Shown in pieces: positions 42,149-50,624 of a DNA stretch of 64,000 bases. The position numbers and the translations under genes were made by a program. Each line of letters starts with the position of its first letter. Position 1 is the stretch's first letter. The stretch spans positions 868,001 to 932,000 of the forward strand of contig CBDDKB010000002.1 in NCBI GenBank assembly GCA_965229935.1, read 5' to 3'. The DNA comes from SPJN01 sp965229935. GTDB taxonomy: Bacteria > Pseudomonadota > Alphaproteobacteria > SPJN01. Below the pieces are notes generated by a model. The model was not told the DNA's origin, did no database searches, and saw only the letters and a program-made list of their open reading frames with translations.

Positions 42149-42479
42149 CAATGAACTCCCTATGGCTGTTTCATGTCCGGCAGCCACCTGGTATCAACAG
42201 GCGCAGGCCAACCGGTCTCAGCCGCCAACCAAATGCTGACGGCAAGGAGTGGAGCGTGCTTTTTACGCGGATTTGTGCACAATTCAAGCGCTTTATAGCT
42301 GTTTCTGGACGTATATGGGGCACATTTCGTCGCATAAACCCGCGAAAAACTAATCAAATTTGCGGAAAGATGGTTGGTTATGGGGAAATCTCGGGCTAAA
42401 CCCAAGTCTATTAAGCATTTTTTGAGTCGCCCCAAGTGCAGATCTATCGGGCGAGTTTTCGACAAGAAGGACAGACATC
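42149..42479. other. 331-bp divergent promoter region between rpsF and fabD
   Basis: No gene is supported. The left part is the rpsF leader with the candidate S6:S18 hairpin. The right part leads into fabD, with AAGAAGGACAG just before its ATG. The middle is A/T-richer and presumably holds both promoters, but I see no clear consensus boxes. Confidence 0.5.
42164..42185 (-). promoter_or_regulatory. Candidate S6:S18 leader hairpin
   Basis: On the minus strand, just before the rpsF ribosome-binding site, GGCTG and CAGCC can pair around a 12-nt loop starting CCGGACA. Many rpsF leaders carry an S6:S18-binding RNA whose hallmark is a CCG next to a stem. The position and CCG fit, but the structure was judged by eye. 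Confidence 0.35.
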
Positions 42480-43427
42480 ATGAGTTGGGCTTTGACATTC
42501 CCCGGACAAGGCAGTCAGGCAGTTGGCATGGGCGTGGCATTGAAAGAGAATTTTGCCGCCGCCCGTGAGGTGTTTGAGGAGGTGGATGACGCCCTGTCGC
42601 AAAACCTGTCCGGTTTAATGGCTGACGGCCCTGAGGATGAGCTGACCCTGACGGAAAATGCCCAACCTGCCTTAATGGCGGTTTCTATGGCTGTCGTCCG
42701 CGTGCTGGAGGCTGAGGGCGGCTTTGCCCTAACCGATAAGGCTGCTTACGTTGCGGGCCATTCGCTGGGTGAATATTCTGCGCTTGCGGCTGCTGGCACG
42801 TTTTCACTGTCAGACACGGCACGCCTTTTGAAAATTCGTGGGCAGGCCATGCAGGCCGCTGTTCCAGTGGGTGAGGGGGCAATGGCTGCCCTGTTGGGCC
42901 TGTCGCTTGAACAGGCGCAGGCCGCCGCTGCAGAGGCAGCCCAAGGTGGTGCCGTTTGTTCTGCTGCCAATGATAATGCCGATGGGCAGGTCGTGATTTC
43001 AGGTGCCAAAGCCGCCGTTGAAAAGGCATGCGAGCTTGCCAAGGAAGCAGGCGCGAAGCGTGCGATGCTGTTGCAGGTCAGCGCGCCGTTTCACTGCGCC
43101 TTGATGCAGCCCGCCGCTGATCGTATGGCAGAGGCTTTGTCCGATGTTCAAATGAATGATCCTGCCATTCCTGTAATTGCCAATGTCACCGCCGGGCCTG
43201 TCAGCAATGCTGACGAGGTGCGGGGCCTATTGGTTGATCAGGTGACAGGCATGGTCCGCTGGCGTGAAAGTGTGCTCGCCATGGGGCCGCTGGGTGTAAC
43301 CAATCTGGCAGAACTAGGCGCAGGTAAGGTGCTGACCGGTATGGTGCGCCGGATCAACAAAGAATTAAGCGCGGTTGCCGTGAACGGCCCGGACGATATT
43401 GCGGGCTTTTTGGAACAGCTTGGCTAA
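42480..43427 (+). CDS. fabD: Malonyl-CoA:ACP transacylase
   Basis: A 315-residue enzyme that loads malonate onto ACP for fatty-acid synthesis. 'FPGQGSQAVGMG' is near the N-terminus, the nucleophile Ser is in 'GHSLGEYSALAA' near residue 98, and the catalytic His in 'SAPFHCALM' near 207. AGAAGGA precedes the ATG. It starts the fabD-fabG-acpP-fabF-mltG cluster; fabG follows after 23 bp. Confidence 0.96.
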   Translation: MSWALTFPGQGSQAVGMGVALKENFAAAREVFEEVDDALSQNLSGLMADGPEDELTLTENAQPALMAVSMAVVRVLEAEGGFALTDKAAYVAGHSLGEYSALAAAGTFSLSDTARLLKIRGQAMQAAVPVGEGAMAALLGLSLEQAQAAAAEAAQGGAVCSAANDNADGQVVISGAKAAVEKACELAKEAGAKRAMLLQVSAPFHCALMQPAADRMAEALSDVQMNDPAIPVIANVTAGPVSNADEVRGLLVDQVTGMVRWRESVLAMGPLGVTNLAELGAGKVLTGMVRRINKELSAVAVNGPDDIAGFLEQLG

Positions 43428-43450
43428 GCGACAAATTAAAGGAAAAGAAG

Positions 43451-44194
43451 ATGTTTGATCTTTCAGGAAAAGGTGCACTTGTCACCGGGGCGTCAGGCGG
43501 TATCGGTGATGCGATTGCCCGTCGTCTGCATGCACAGGGCGCGACCGTTGTATTGTCAGGAACGCGGGCCGAAAAACTTGAAGCACTGCGCGATGATCTG
43601 GGCGACCGTGCCCATATCGCAACCTGTAATCTGTCTGATGCAGAATCAGTCAATGCCCTGCCCAAAGCGGCAGAGGAAGCCTTGGGCGACGCCAGCCTTG
43701 ATATTCTGGTGAACAATGCAGGCGTAACCAAAGACAATTTGTTTATGCGCATGAAAGAAGAAGAATTTGACGATGTGATCGCCGTGAACCTGAAGGCTGC
43801 ATTCCTGCTGGCCAAGGGTGTATTGCGCGGCATGATGAAACGCCGTCATGGGCGCATTGTGTCTATCACGTCCGTCGTTGGGACGATGGGCAATCCGGGG
43901 CAGGGGAACTATGCCGCGTCGAAAGCCGGGCTGGTCGGTATGACCAAATCATTGGCGCAAGAGGTGGCAAGCCGTGGCATTACCGTCAATTGCCTTGCGC
44001 CCGGGTTCATCGAAACGCCGATGACAGACGTGCTGCCTGATGATCAAAAGGCTGCATTGGCGGAACGAATCCCTGCTGGTCGCTTGGGTACACCAGACGA
44101 TATTGCGTCGGGTGTTTTGTTCCTTTCCAGCGACGAAGCAGGATATATAACGGGTCAAACGCTGCACGTGAATGGCGGCATGATCATGATCTAA
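43451..44194 (+). CDS. fabG: 3-oxoacyl-ACP reductase
   Basis: A 247-residue SDR that reduces 3-oxoacyl-ACP with NADPH. 'TGASGGIGDAIA' (about 13-24) binds cofactor, 'NNAGVTKDNLF' follows, and Ser-Tyr-Lys are in 'SITSVVG' and 'YAASKAG'. 'RGITVNCLAPGFIETPMT' is typical of FabG. AAAGGAAAAGAAG is upstream. The cluster position between fabD and acpP supports the role over other SDRs. Confidence 0.96.
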   Translation: MFDLSGKGALVTGASGGIGDAIARRLHAQGATVVLSGTRAEKLEALRDDLGDRAHIATCNLSDAESVNALPKAAEEALGDASLDILVNNAGVTKDNLFMRMKEEEFDDVIAVNLKAAFLLAKGVLRGMMKRRHGRIVSITSVVGTMGNPGQGNYAASKAGLVGMTKSLAQEVASRGITVNCLAPGFIETPMTDVLPDDQKAALAERIPAGRLGTPDDIASGVLFLSSDEAGYITGQTLHVNGGMIMI

Positions 44195-44384
44195 CTGTTA
44201 TGCGGCGGTTTTTCGCGGTTTTTTAAAGCTGATCATATAGGCCAAGATAGTCTTGGCAGGGTCTGGAAAAACTGCTACGAAACCGCCGACTCAATTCGCG
44301 GCGGCATGTCTTGCCTATCCAAGCTGCGACGATTACCATCCTCGGGCATACATAGTGTCAGCCCGCCAAACTGGGGAATGAAAA

Positions 44385-44621
44385 ATGAGCGATATTGCCG
44401 ACCGCGTTAAAAAAATTGTTACAGAGCATCTGGACATCGAAGCCGATAAAGTGACCGAAGAAGCTAGCTTCATCGACGATCTTGGCGCAGACAGCCTTGA
44501 TACGGTTGAACTGGTCATGGCCTTTGAAGAAGAGTTCGGCTGTGAAATTCCTGACGATGCTGCTGAAAACATCGTCACCGTGAAAGATGCCGTGGACTTC
44601 ATTTCCAAGGCAGTCGGCTAA
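44385..44621 (+). CDS. acpP: Acyl carrier protein
   Basis: A 78-residue acidic carrier protein. Ser in 'LGADSLDTVELVMAFEEEF' (near residue 37) accepts 4'-phosphopantetheine. 'MSDIADRVKKIVTEHL' and 'IPDDAAENIVTVKDAVDFI' complete the fold. GGGGAATG precedes the ATG. It stands 190 bp after fabG with its own leader and is followed by a strong terminator, so it is likely expressed separately at a high level. Confidence 0.98.
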   Translation: MSDIADRVKKIVTEHLDIEADKVTEEASFIDDLGADSLDTVELVMAFEEEFGCEIPDDAAENIVTVKDAVDFISKAVG

Positions 44622-44642
44622 GTTTCGACACTCTATTCTTTA

Positions 44643-44691
44643 AAAAGGGCGGGGCATCGACACAAATAGTGTCGGCGGCCCGCCTTTTTTC
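44643..44691 (+). terminator. Rho-independent terminator after acpP
   Basis: AAAAAGGGCGGG (44643-44654) pairs with CCCGCCTTTTTT (44680-44691). An inner stem CGACAC/GTGTCG (44659-44664 / 44670-44675) completes the hairpin, which ends in a T tract. Confidence 0.9.
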
Positions 44692-44764
44692 TTGCCCCGA
44701 TCAGGTCGTGATTTGCTAATGTGCCTTATCGGAATCATATTGGACTGAACCGCAGGAGACTGTT

Positions 44765-46030
44765 ATGCGCCGCGTTGTTGTCACCGGATTGGGTATGGTG
44801 TCACCCCTTGCAGATGGGGTTGATCTAACCTGGGAACGAATTTTGGAAGGCCAGTCAGGTGCCGGCCCCATCACAAAATTCGATGCCTCTGACCTTGCTG
44901 CAACAATCGCTGCCGAAGTACCACGCGGTGATGGCGAAGGTGACTTTAACCCCGACAATTATGTTGAGCCGAAAGAACAGCGCCGCATTGATGAGTTTAT
45001 TATCTTCGCCATGGCTGCCGCTGATCAGGCGTTGAAGGATGCAGATTGGGCACCTGAAACCGAAGACGACAAATGCCGGTCAGGTGTGATGATCGGCTCT
45101 GGCATTGGTGGTCTACCCGGTATTGAAGAAGCCGCGATCACGCTTCATGAAAAAGGGCCGCGCCGCATCTCTCCGTTCTTTATTCCGGGCCGCTTGATCA
45201 ATCTTGCCTCAGGCTATGTGTCGATCAAACATGGTTTGAAGGGACCTAACCACGCAGTTGTGACGGCCTGTTCTTCTGGCGCGCATGCCATTGGTGATGC
45301 CGCACGGCTGATCGGGTTCGGCGATGCAGAGGTGATGGTGGCAGGCGGTGCAGAATCTGCGATCTCCCGCCTAGGCATGGCGGGCTTTGCGGCCTGTAAG
45401 GCGCTGTCCACAGGCTTTAACGATCAACCAGAAAAAGCATCGCGCCCCTATGATAAGGACCGCGACGGCTTTTTGATGGGTGAGGGCGCGGGCATTGTCG
45501 TGCTTGAAGAGTTGGAGCATGCCAAGGCGCGCGGCGCAAAAATCTATGCTGAGATTATCGGTTATGGCCTGTCGGGCGATGCGCACCATATTACAGCGCC
45601 CGCCGATGATGGCGATGGCGGTTATCGCGCGATGAAGGCTGCGATTGAACGGGCCGGTGTCGATCCGTCAGAGATTGGCTATGTGAATGCCCATGGCACC
45701 TCAACCCCCAAGGGTGATGAGATTGAGCTGCGAGCTATTGAGCGTCTGTTCGGTGATGCAGCCGACGGGCTTGCCATGTCATCTACCAAATCCTGTATCG
45801 GTCATTTGCTGGGTGCAGCAGGCGCGGTAGAGGCGATCTTTACCATCAAGGCCCTTGAAACAGGTATGCTGCCGCCGACCATCAATCTTGATAATCCATC
45901 GGTTGAAACCAAAATCAATCTTGTGCCGAACAAGGCACAGCAAAAGGATGTTGATGTTGCCCTGTCTAACAGTTTCGGGTTTGGCGGCACCAATGCCTCG
46001 CTCATCATGCGCCGCTACCACGGCGACTGA
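44765..46030 (+). CDS. fabF: 3-oxoacyl-ACP synthase II
   Basis: A 421-residue condensing enzyme extending acyl-ACP with malonyl-ACP. The catalytic Cys is in 'VVTACSSGAHAIGDA' near residue 170, and the two His are in 'NAHGTSTPKGDEIE' near 310 and 'IGHLLGAAGA' near 346. 'SNSFGFGGTNAS' closes the fold. CAGGAG precedes the ATG. mltG follows after 18 bp. Confidence 0.97.
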   Translation: MRRVVVTGLGMVSPLADGVDLTWERILEGQSGAGPITKFDASDLAATIAAEVPRGDGEGDFNPDNYVEPKEQRRIDEFIIFAMAAADQALKDADWAPETEDDKCRSGVMIGSGIGGLPGIEEAAITLHEKGPRRISPFFIPGRLINLASGYVSIKHGLKGPNHAVVTACSSGAHAIGDAARLIGFGDAEVMVAGGAESAISRLGMAGFAACKALSTGFNDQPEKASRPYDKDRDGFLMGEGAGIVVLEELEHAKARGAKIYAEIIGYGLSGDAHHITAPADDGDGGYRAMKAAIERAGVDPSEIGYVNAHGTSTPKGDEIELRAIERLFGDAADGLAMSSTKSCIGHLLGAAGAVEAIFTIKALETGMLPPTINLDNPSVETKINLVPNKAQQKDVDVALSNSFGFGGTNASLIMRRYHGD

Positions 46031-46048
46031 TCAGGCACGACGCACAGC

Positions 46049-47047
46049 ATGTCTAGCCTGCGACGCACTCTGACACTTTTGGCCGCCCTGTTTTCGATCG
46101 GGGCGGTTTTGCTTGTCGGGCTGGTTGCGGCATTTTTCTATGTCACAGATTATCCCGGCCCGTCTGATGAGGACAGGATCGTTTGGGTTAAGCCGGGCAG
46201 TAGTCTCAGCGCCATTGCGCAAACGCTTGAACAGGATGGGCAGATCAAATCCGCGAGCCTATTTAAGCTGGCGGGAAGGATAGGGGGCGACCATCTGCGC
46301 GCCGGGGAATTTCTTGTGCCCGCCCATAGCTCCATCAATCAGATTTTGTACCTGCTGAAAGATGGCGCAAGCTATCAGCGGCAACTGACGATCCCCGAAG
46401 GCTGGACCAGTCGTGAAATTGTTGCGCGCATTGCTGCTGCTGAATTTATGACGGGTGATGTGCCCGACCCCGCAACAATCCCAGAAGGTAGTTTACTGCC
46501 TGAAACCTATGGGTATGACCGTGGCGCCGACAGGGGTGCACTTGTTGCGCGTATGAAGGCCGCGCATGATGCTGCGCTTGATACCGCTTGGGCTGCGCGA
46601 GACCCCCATCCGGGTATTACGTCCAAACAGGATGCGCTTATCCTTGCATCAATTGTGGAAAAAGAGGCAGGGCATGACGCCGAAAGGGGCCGTATCGCGC
46701 GCGCCTTTTTAAACCGTTTGGAAAAGGGTATGAAGCTGGAGGCTGATCCGACTGTCATTCACGCGGTAGAGCTTTTGTCAGGTAAGCCGCTGGACCGACC
46801 CTTGTCACGCAAGGATTTGAAAACCCAATCGCCCTATAACACCTATGTCAGCCGGGGATTGCCACCGGGGCCGATCTGCCATCCGGGGTTGGCGTCGATC
46901 AAGGCGGTGCTGAATGCCCCGCCGGGCGATGATCTATTTTTTGTTGCGGATGGGACGGGCGGTCACGTCTTTGCCAAAACATTGGATGGGCATAATAAGA
47001 ACGTACGGGCGTGGCGGGCCTATCAACGCAAACAGCGTGCGCAATAA
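46049..47047 (+). CDS. mltG: Endolytic murein transglycosylase MltG
   Basis: A 332-residue membrane-anchored enzyme that cuts nascent peptidoglycan and may set glycan length. One N-terminal helix (LLAALFSIGAVLLVGLVAAFF) is followed by a LysM-like region ('VKPGSSLSAIAQTLEQDG') and the YceG catalytic domain. The latter has 'ASIVEKEAGHDAER' (catalytic Glu) and 'KLEADPTVIHAV', then 'SPYNTYVSRGLPPGPICHPG'. It commonly follows fabF in alphaproteobacteria. Confidence 0.94.
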   Translation: MSSLRRTLTLLAALFSIGAVLLVGLVAAFFYVTDYPGPSDEDRIVWVKPGSSLSAIAQTLEQDGQIKSASLFKLAGRIGGDHLRAGEFLVPAHSSINQILYLLKDGASYQRQLTIPEGWTSREIVARIAAAEFMTGDVPDPATIPEGSLLPETYGYDRGADRGALVARMKAAHDAALDTAWAARDPHPGITSKQDALILASIVEKEAGHDAERGRIARAFLNRLEKGMKLEADPTVIHAVELLSGKPLDRPLSRKDLKTQSPYNTYVSRGLPPGPICHPGLASIKAVLNAPPGDDLFFVADGTGGHVFAKTLDGHNKNVRAWRAYQRKQRAQ

Positions 47048-47113
47048 GCTTAGTTTTATTGCCGGAATCGCCCCATGGCCTTATAGTTCCCCCAGATTTT
47101 TGCGGAGGATTGC

Positions 47114-47986
47114 ATGCAAAGCATGACGGGTTTTGCCCGGTGTGATGGGGCGGACAGCTTTGCCCATTGGGTGATGGAGGCGAAGAGCGTCAATGCCAAG
47201 GGGCTGGATGTGCGTGTGCGTGCGCCTTACGGCTATGACGCGGTTGAGCTCGCCTTGCGCGACAGCGCGAAGAAACAACTCACCCGCGGGACGGTTCAGG
47301 TCTCTATCACACTTAAACCCGTTTCCCAATCTGGTGAGGCGCGGATAAACCATGATGCGCTGAACGCCTATCTTGACGCCTATCATGGGTTTGAGGACCG
47401 CACCGCCAAGCCCAGCTTTGACGGCTTGTTACGCCTGCCCGGTGTCCTGCAATCTGGTGAAGAAGAAACGGAAGATGTGCTGAAGGCACGATTGCAAGCC
47501 ATGGCACAGGATGCGGAAGCTTTGGTTGCGGCCTTGTACGAGGCGCGGTCACAGGAAGGTGCCGCCCTTGCAGAGGTGCTGAAGGGACAGCTTGCCGAAA
47601 TTGCCGGGCTTGTGACCAAGGCCCGTGCCTTTGTCGCGGATACGCCTGACATCTTAAAAGCGCGGCTTGAACGCGGGTTGGAAGCAATTGGCAATCGCGC
47701 CAGCGACTTTGATGAAGCCAGACTGCATCAGGAAGTGGCGATGCTGATCGTTAAGGCGGACGTGACAGAGGAATTGGACAGGCTGGACGGGCATATCGCG
47801 GCGGCACAAAACTTGCTGGCAAGTGACCAGCCCATCGGGCGCAAGTTTGATTTTTTGATGCAGGAATTTAATCGGGAAGCGAACACATTGTGTTCCAAGG
47901 CTGTGGATCAGAAACTGACCACAATCGGCCTAGACCTTAAAACCCTGATCGACCAGATGAAAGAGCAGATCCAGAATGTCGAATAG
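47114..47986 (+). CDS. yicC: YicC family endoribonuclease/stress protein
   Basis: A 290-residue protein of the YicC family, reported to be an RNA-degrading enzyme. 'MQSMTGFARCDG' opens it, 'EAKSVNAKGLDVRVR' follows, and the conserved C-terminus 'GRKFDFLMQEFNREANTLCSKAVDQKLT' region is complete. GGAGG precedes the ATG. Its last 11 bp overlap gmk, a usual yicC-gmk pairing. Confidence 0.93.
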   Translation: MQSMTGFARCDGADSFAHWVMEAKSVNAKGLDVRVRAPYGYDAVELALRDSAKKQLTRGTVQVSITLKPVSQSGEARINHDALNAYLDAYHGFEDRTAKPSFDGLLRLPGVLQSGEEETEDVLKARLQAMAQDAEALVAALYEARSQEGAALAEVLKGQLAEIAGLVTKARAFVADTPDILKARLERGLEAIGNRASDFDEARLHQEVAMLIVKADVTEELDRLDGHIAAAQNLLASDQPIGRKFDFLMQEFNREANTLCSKAVDQKLTTIGLDLKTLIDQMKEQIQNVE

Positions 47987-48617
47987 GCAGAAATTTACCC
48001 GTCGCGGTTTGATGCTTGTCATCTCTTCACCCTCGGGTGCTGGCAAAACAGCATTGAGCCGTCGCTTGTTAGAGGATGAGGCAGAGTTGGACCTGTCCGT
48101 GTCCGTCACGACGCGGCCCCCACGTCCGGGTGAACAGGATGGGGTCGATTATCATTTTGTGTCGACCGAAGATTTTTCCATCATGCGCAACAATCAGGAC
48201 TTGTTGGAAAGCGCCAAAGTTTTCGACAATTATTACGGCACCCCTAGGGCAGAGGTTGAAGATGCGCTGACAGCGGGCCGCGATGTATTGTTTGATATTG
48301 ATTGGCAAGGGGCCCAACAGCTTGACCAAAAAATGCGCGGCGATCTTGTCAAAGTGTTTATCCTGCCCCCCTCAAGCCATGAGCTTGAGCAACGCCTTAA
48401 AAAGCGGGCGCAAGACCCGCCAGAGGTTGTGGCCTCGCGCATGGCAAAGGCAGGAACGGAAATCAGCCATTGGACTGAATATGATTATGTCATCATCAAT
48501 GATGATTTTGACGCTGCCTATCAGGAGATTAGGTCCATCCTTCATGCCGAACGGTTAAAGCGTGCACGTCGTGCCGGGCTGCTGGATTTTGTGGACGGTT
48601 TGCTTGCCGGTCTTTAA
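47976..48617 (+). CDS. gmk: Guanylate kinase
   Basis: A 213-residue kinase converting GMP to GDP. The P-loop 'SSPSGAGKTAL' is near residue 17, the GMP-binding 'SVTTRPPRPGEQDGVDYHFV' near 42, and the lid 'RMAKAGTEISHWTEYDYVIIND' near 150. It starts inside the end of yicC with an 11-bp overlap, suggesting translational coupling. Confidence 0.97.
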   Translation: MSNRQKFTRRGLMLVISSPSGAGKTALSRRLLEDEAELDLSVSVTTRPPRPGEQDGVDYHFVSTEDFSIMRNNQDLLESAKVFDNYYGTPRAEVEDALTAGRDVLFDIDWQGAQQLDQKMRGDLVKVFILPPSSHELEQRLKKRAQDPPEVVASRMAKAGTEISHWTEYDYVIINDDFDAAYQEIRSILHAERLKRARRAGLLDFVDGLLAGL

Positions 48618-48690
48618 ACTTTCTACCAACGACAATACCAATCTAATTTCACGTCAATTCTCTTTCTAACACAATGAAATGGGGGCAATT

Positions 48691-49659
48691 ATGCCAAGTG
48701 CAGAACACGATCAAATTCAGGACATGATGCGCAATCTAATGGGGCAGGGCATGGCAAGTGCCGCCCCGGCAGACGGTCCCAACCCGGATGGTCAGATCAT
48801 GATCCGCAACATGTTTGAATCAACCGCCCAACCGGCATCGGCATTTCCCAATGTAACGATTACCGAGGTTGATGCCGATGGCGTGTCGGCCGAATGGGTT
48901 GTGCCGAAATCTGGCAATCCCGACACGGGCCGCCGCCTGCTGTACATACATGGTGGTGCCTTCTTCATGGGCTCACCCCGGACGCATCGACCGATAACCA
49001 CGCATTTAGCCGAAGGCATGAATGCAGCCGTGTTGGCAATTGATTATCGTATGATCCCTGACAATTTGCGTCAGGATGGGATTGATGATTGTGAAACCGC
49101 ATATCGCTGGATGGCTGAAAATGGGCCAGAAGGGCCATCAACCGCCCGCCGCATGATGGTGGCTGGGGATTCCGCAGGTGGTAACCTGACGCTTTCATTG
49201 TTGCTGGCGCTCAAGCGTGATGGCGAACGGCAGGCAGACGCAGCAACGGCGATTGCGCCCTTGACCGACGCGACCATGCAATCTGAAAGCCTGATCGCTA
49301 ATGCCCCCACAGATGCGTTGCTGGGCAATATGATCGGTGCATTGGAAGCCATCCCGGTTGCGGAACGCGGCGCAGCACAGGCCGAAGCATGGGGCATTCC
49401 CGCAAACCATCCGTCAGTATCACCCATTCATGGGGATCTTGATGGCCTGCCGCCGATATTGGTCCATGCCAGCACGTCTGAGTGCCTGTATGATGATGCG
49501 CGCCGCTATACCGAAAAGGCACAGGCAGCAGGGACAGACATTACCCTGCAAACCCGTGAGGGGCTGATGCATGTGTGGCATAATTTTGCGCCGAATGTCC
49601 CAGAATCGGTTGAGGCTTTGGCTGAAATTTCAGCCTTTTTCAACGACAAGGCTGGCTGA
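48691..49659 (+). CDS. Alpha/beta hydrolase of the hormone-sensitive-lipase (family IV esterase) type
   Basis: A 322-residue esterase. The oxyanion motif 'YIHGGAFFMGS' is near residue 88, the nucleophile elbow 'GDSAGGNLTLS' near 160, and the C-terminal His in 'HVWHNFA'. The helical cap is Met-rich ('IQDMMRNLMGQGM'). The start at 48691 has GGGGG upstream; the ATG at 48679 is less likely. It hydrolyses short acyl esters; the natural substrate is unknown. A palindromic repeat follows its stop. Confidence 0.9.
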   Translation: MPSAEHDQIQDMMRNLMGQGMASAAPADGPNPDGQIMIRNMFESTAQPASAFPNVTITEVDADGVSAEWVVPKSGNPDTGRRLLYIHGGAFFMGSPRTHRPITTHLAEGMNAAVLAIDYRMIPDNLRQDGIDDCETAYRWMAENGPEGPSTARRMMVAGDSAGGNLTLSLLLALKRDGERQADAATAIAPLTDATMQSESLIANAPTDALLGNMIGALEAIPVAERGAAQAEAWGIPANHPSVSPIHGDLDGLPPILVHASTSECLYDDARRYTEKAQAAGTDITLQTREGLMHVWHNFAPNVPESVEALAEISAFFNDKAG

Positions 49660-49668
49660 ATTAAGGAC

Positions 49669-49759
49669 GTCATGCCGGACAAGCGATAGCGCGATCCGGT
49701 ATCCAGAGCAGCTTTTGAAGCGTTTTTTTACTGGACTCCGGGTCAAGCCCGGAGTGACG
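49669..49759. repeat. Dispersed palindromic repeat, copy R2
   Basis: The left arm GTCATGCCGGAC and the right arm CCGGGTCAAGCCCGGAGTGAC match the arms of copies R1 and R3, with an inner 'GCGATAGCGCGATCCGG' like R3's inner segment. It bridges the convergent esterase and rsmA genes. Its right arm encodes the last residues and stop of rsmA. Confidence 0.78.
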
Positions 49760-50621
49760 CGTCTTTTAATTTTTCAGCAGCGCGCGCTAGGGCACAGAAC
49801 TGTTCAATTGTCAGTGTTTCTGCCCGCGCTGTAGGATCTATTTCAGCACAATCCAACAAATGGGCGGGGTCTATCCCCGCCTGTTTTGTATAGGTCTTCA
49901 GGCTTTGCCGCAGCATTTTGCGGCGCTGGCCAAAGGCTGCTGCTACAATGGCTTCAAGCTCCTTGATCGGGGCAGGGGCCAGCGGTTCTATGCGCGGGTT
50001 AAAGCGCACAACCGCGCTGGATACTTTTGGGGGCGGGGTAAATGCTTCTGGTGGCAGGTCGATGACGATTTCCGGCTTACACAGCCATTGCGCCAGAATA
50101 GACAGGCGGCCATAGGCCTTTGTGCCCGGCTGTGCCGTGATGCGCTGGGCCACCTCGCGCTGAAACATCAGCACCATATCGCGGATTGGTGCGCCCTGAT
50201 AAATCAGATCAAGCCAACGAAACAACAGCACCGTGGCAACATTATAAGGCAGGTTCGACACAATCAGCAGGGGCGTCGTTTCATCTGCGCCCAAGCCTTG
50301 TTCGTCAAACTCCAGTGCGTCCCCTTCGATCAGAGATAAACGTTCGGGATAGGCAGGTCGCAAATAGTCGTTCAGCGCAGTGACCGCCCGATTGTCGGGG
50401 TCAATTGCGGTCAGATGTTTTGCCCCTTCGTACAACAGCGCGCGGGTTAATCCGCCGGGGCCGGGGCCAACCTCATACACATGGGCGGTATCAAGCGGGG
50501 CCGCCATGCGGGCAATTTTGTCCGTCAGGTTCAAATCCAATAGGAAGTTTTGACCAAGGCTTTTTTTCGCGCGCAGATCATATTGGTCAATGATGTTGCG
50601 CAGGGGCGGCAATCCATCCAT
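49743..50621 (-). CDS. rsmA: 16S rRNA dimethyladenosine transferase RsmA (KsgA)
   Basis: A 292-residue methyltransferase that dimethylates two adjacent adenines of 16S rRNA. 'KKSLGQNFLLDLNL' is the conserved start, 'YEVGPGPGGLTRALL' binds SAM, and 'IVSNLPYNVATVLL' is the N-L/I-P-Y catalytic motif. The C-terminal 'FGQRRKMLRQSLK' is also conserved. Its final residues (SLRA) and stop lie inside repeat R2, so the end has been reshaped by the repeat. It follows pdxA by 3 bp. Confidence 0.96.
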   Translation of the reverse strand: MDGLPPLRNIIDQYDLRAKKSLGQNFLLDLNLTDKIARMAAPLDTAHVYEVGPGPGGLTRALLYEGAKHLTAIDPDNRAVTALNDYLRPAYPERLSLIEGDALEFDEQGLGADETTPLLIVSNLPYNVATVLLFRWLDLIYQGAPIRDMVLMFQREVAQRITAQPGTKAYGRLSILAQWLCKPEIVIDLPPEAFTPPPKVSSAVVRFNPRIEPLAPAPIKELEAIVAAAFGQRRKMLRQSLKTYTKQAGIDPAHLLDCAEIDPTARAETLTIEQFCALARAAEKLKDASLRA

Positions 50622-50624
50622 CAG

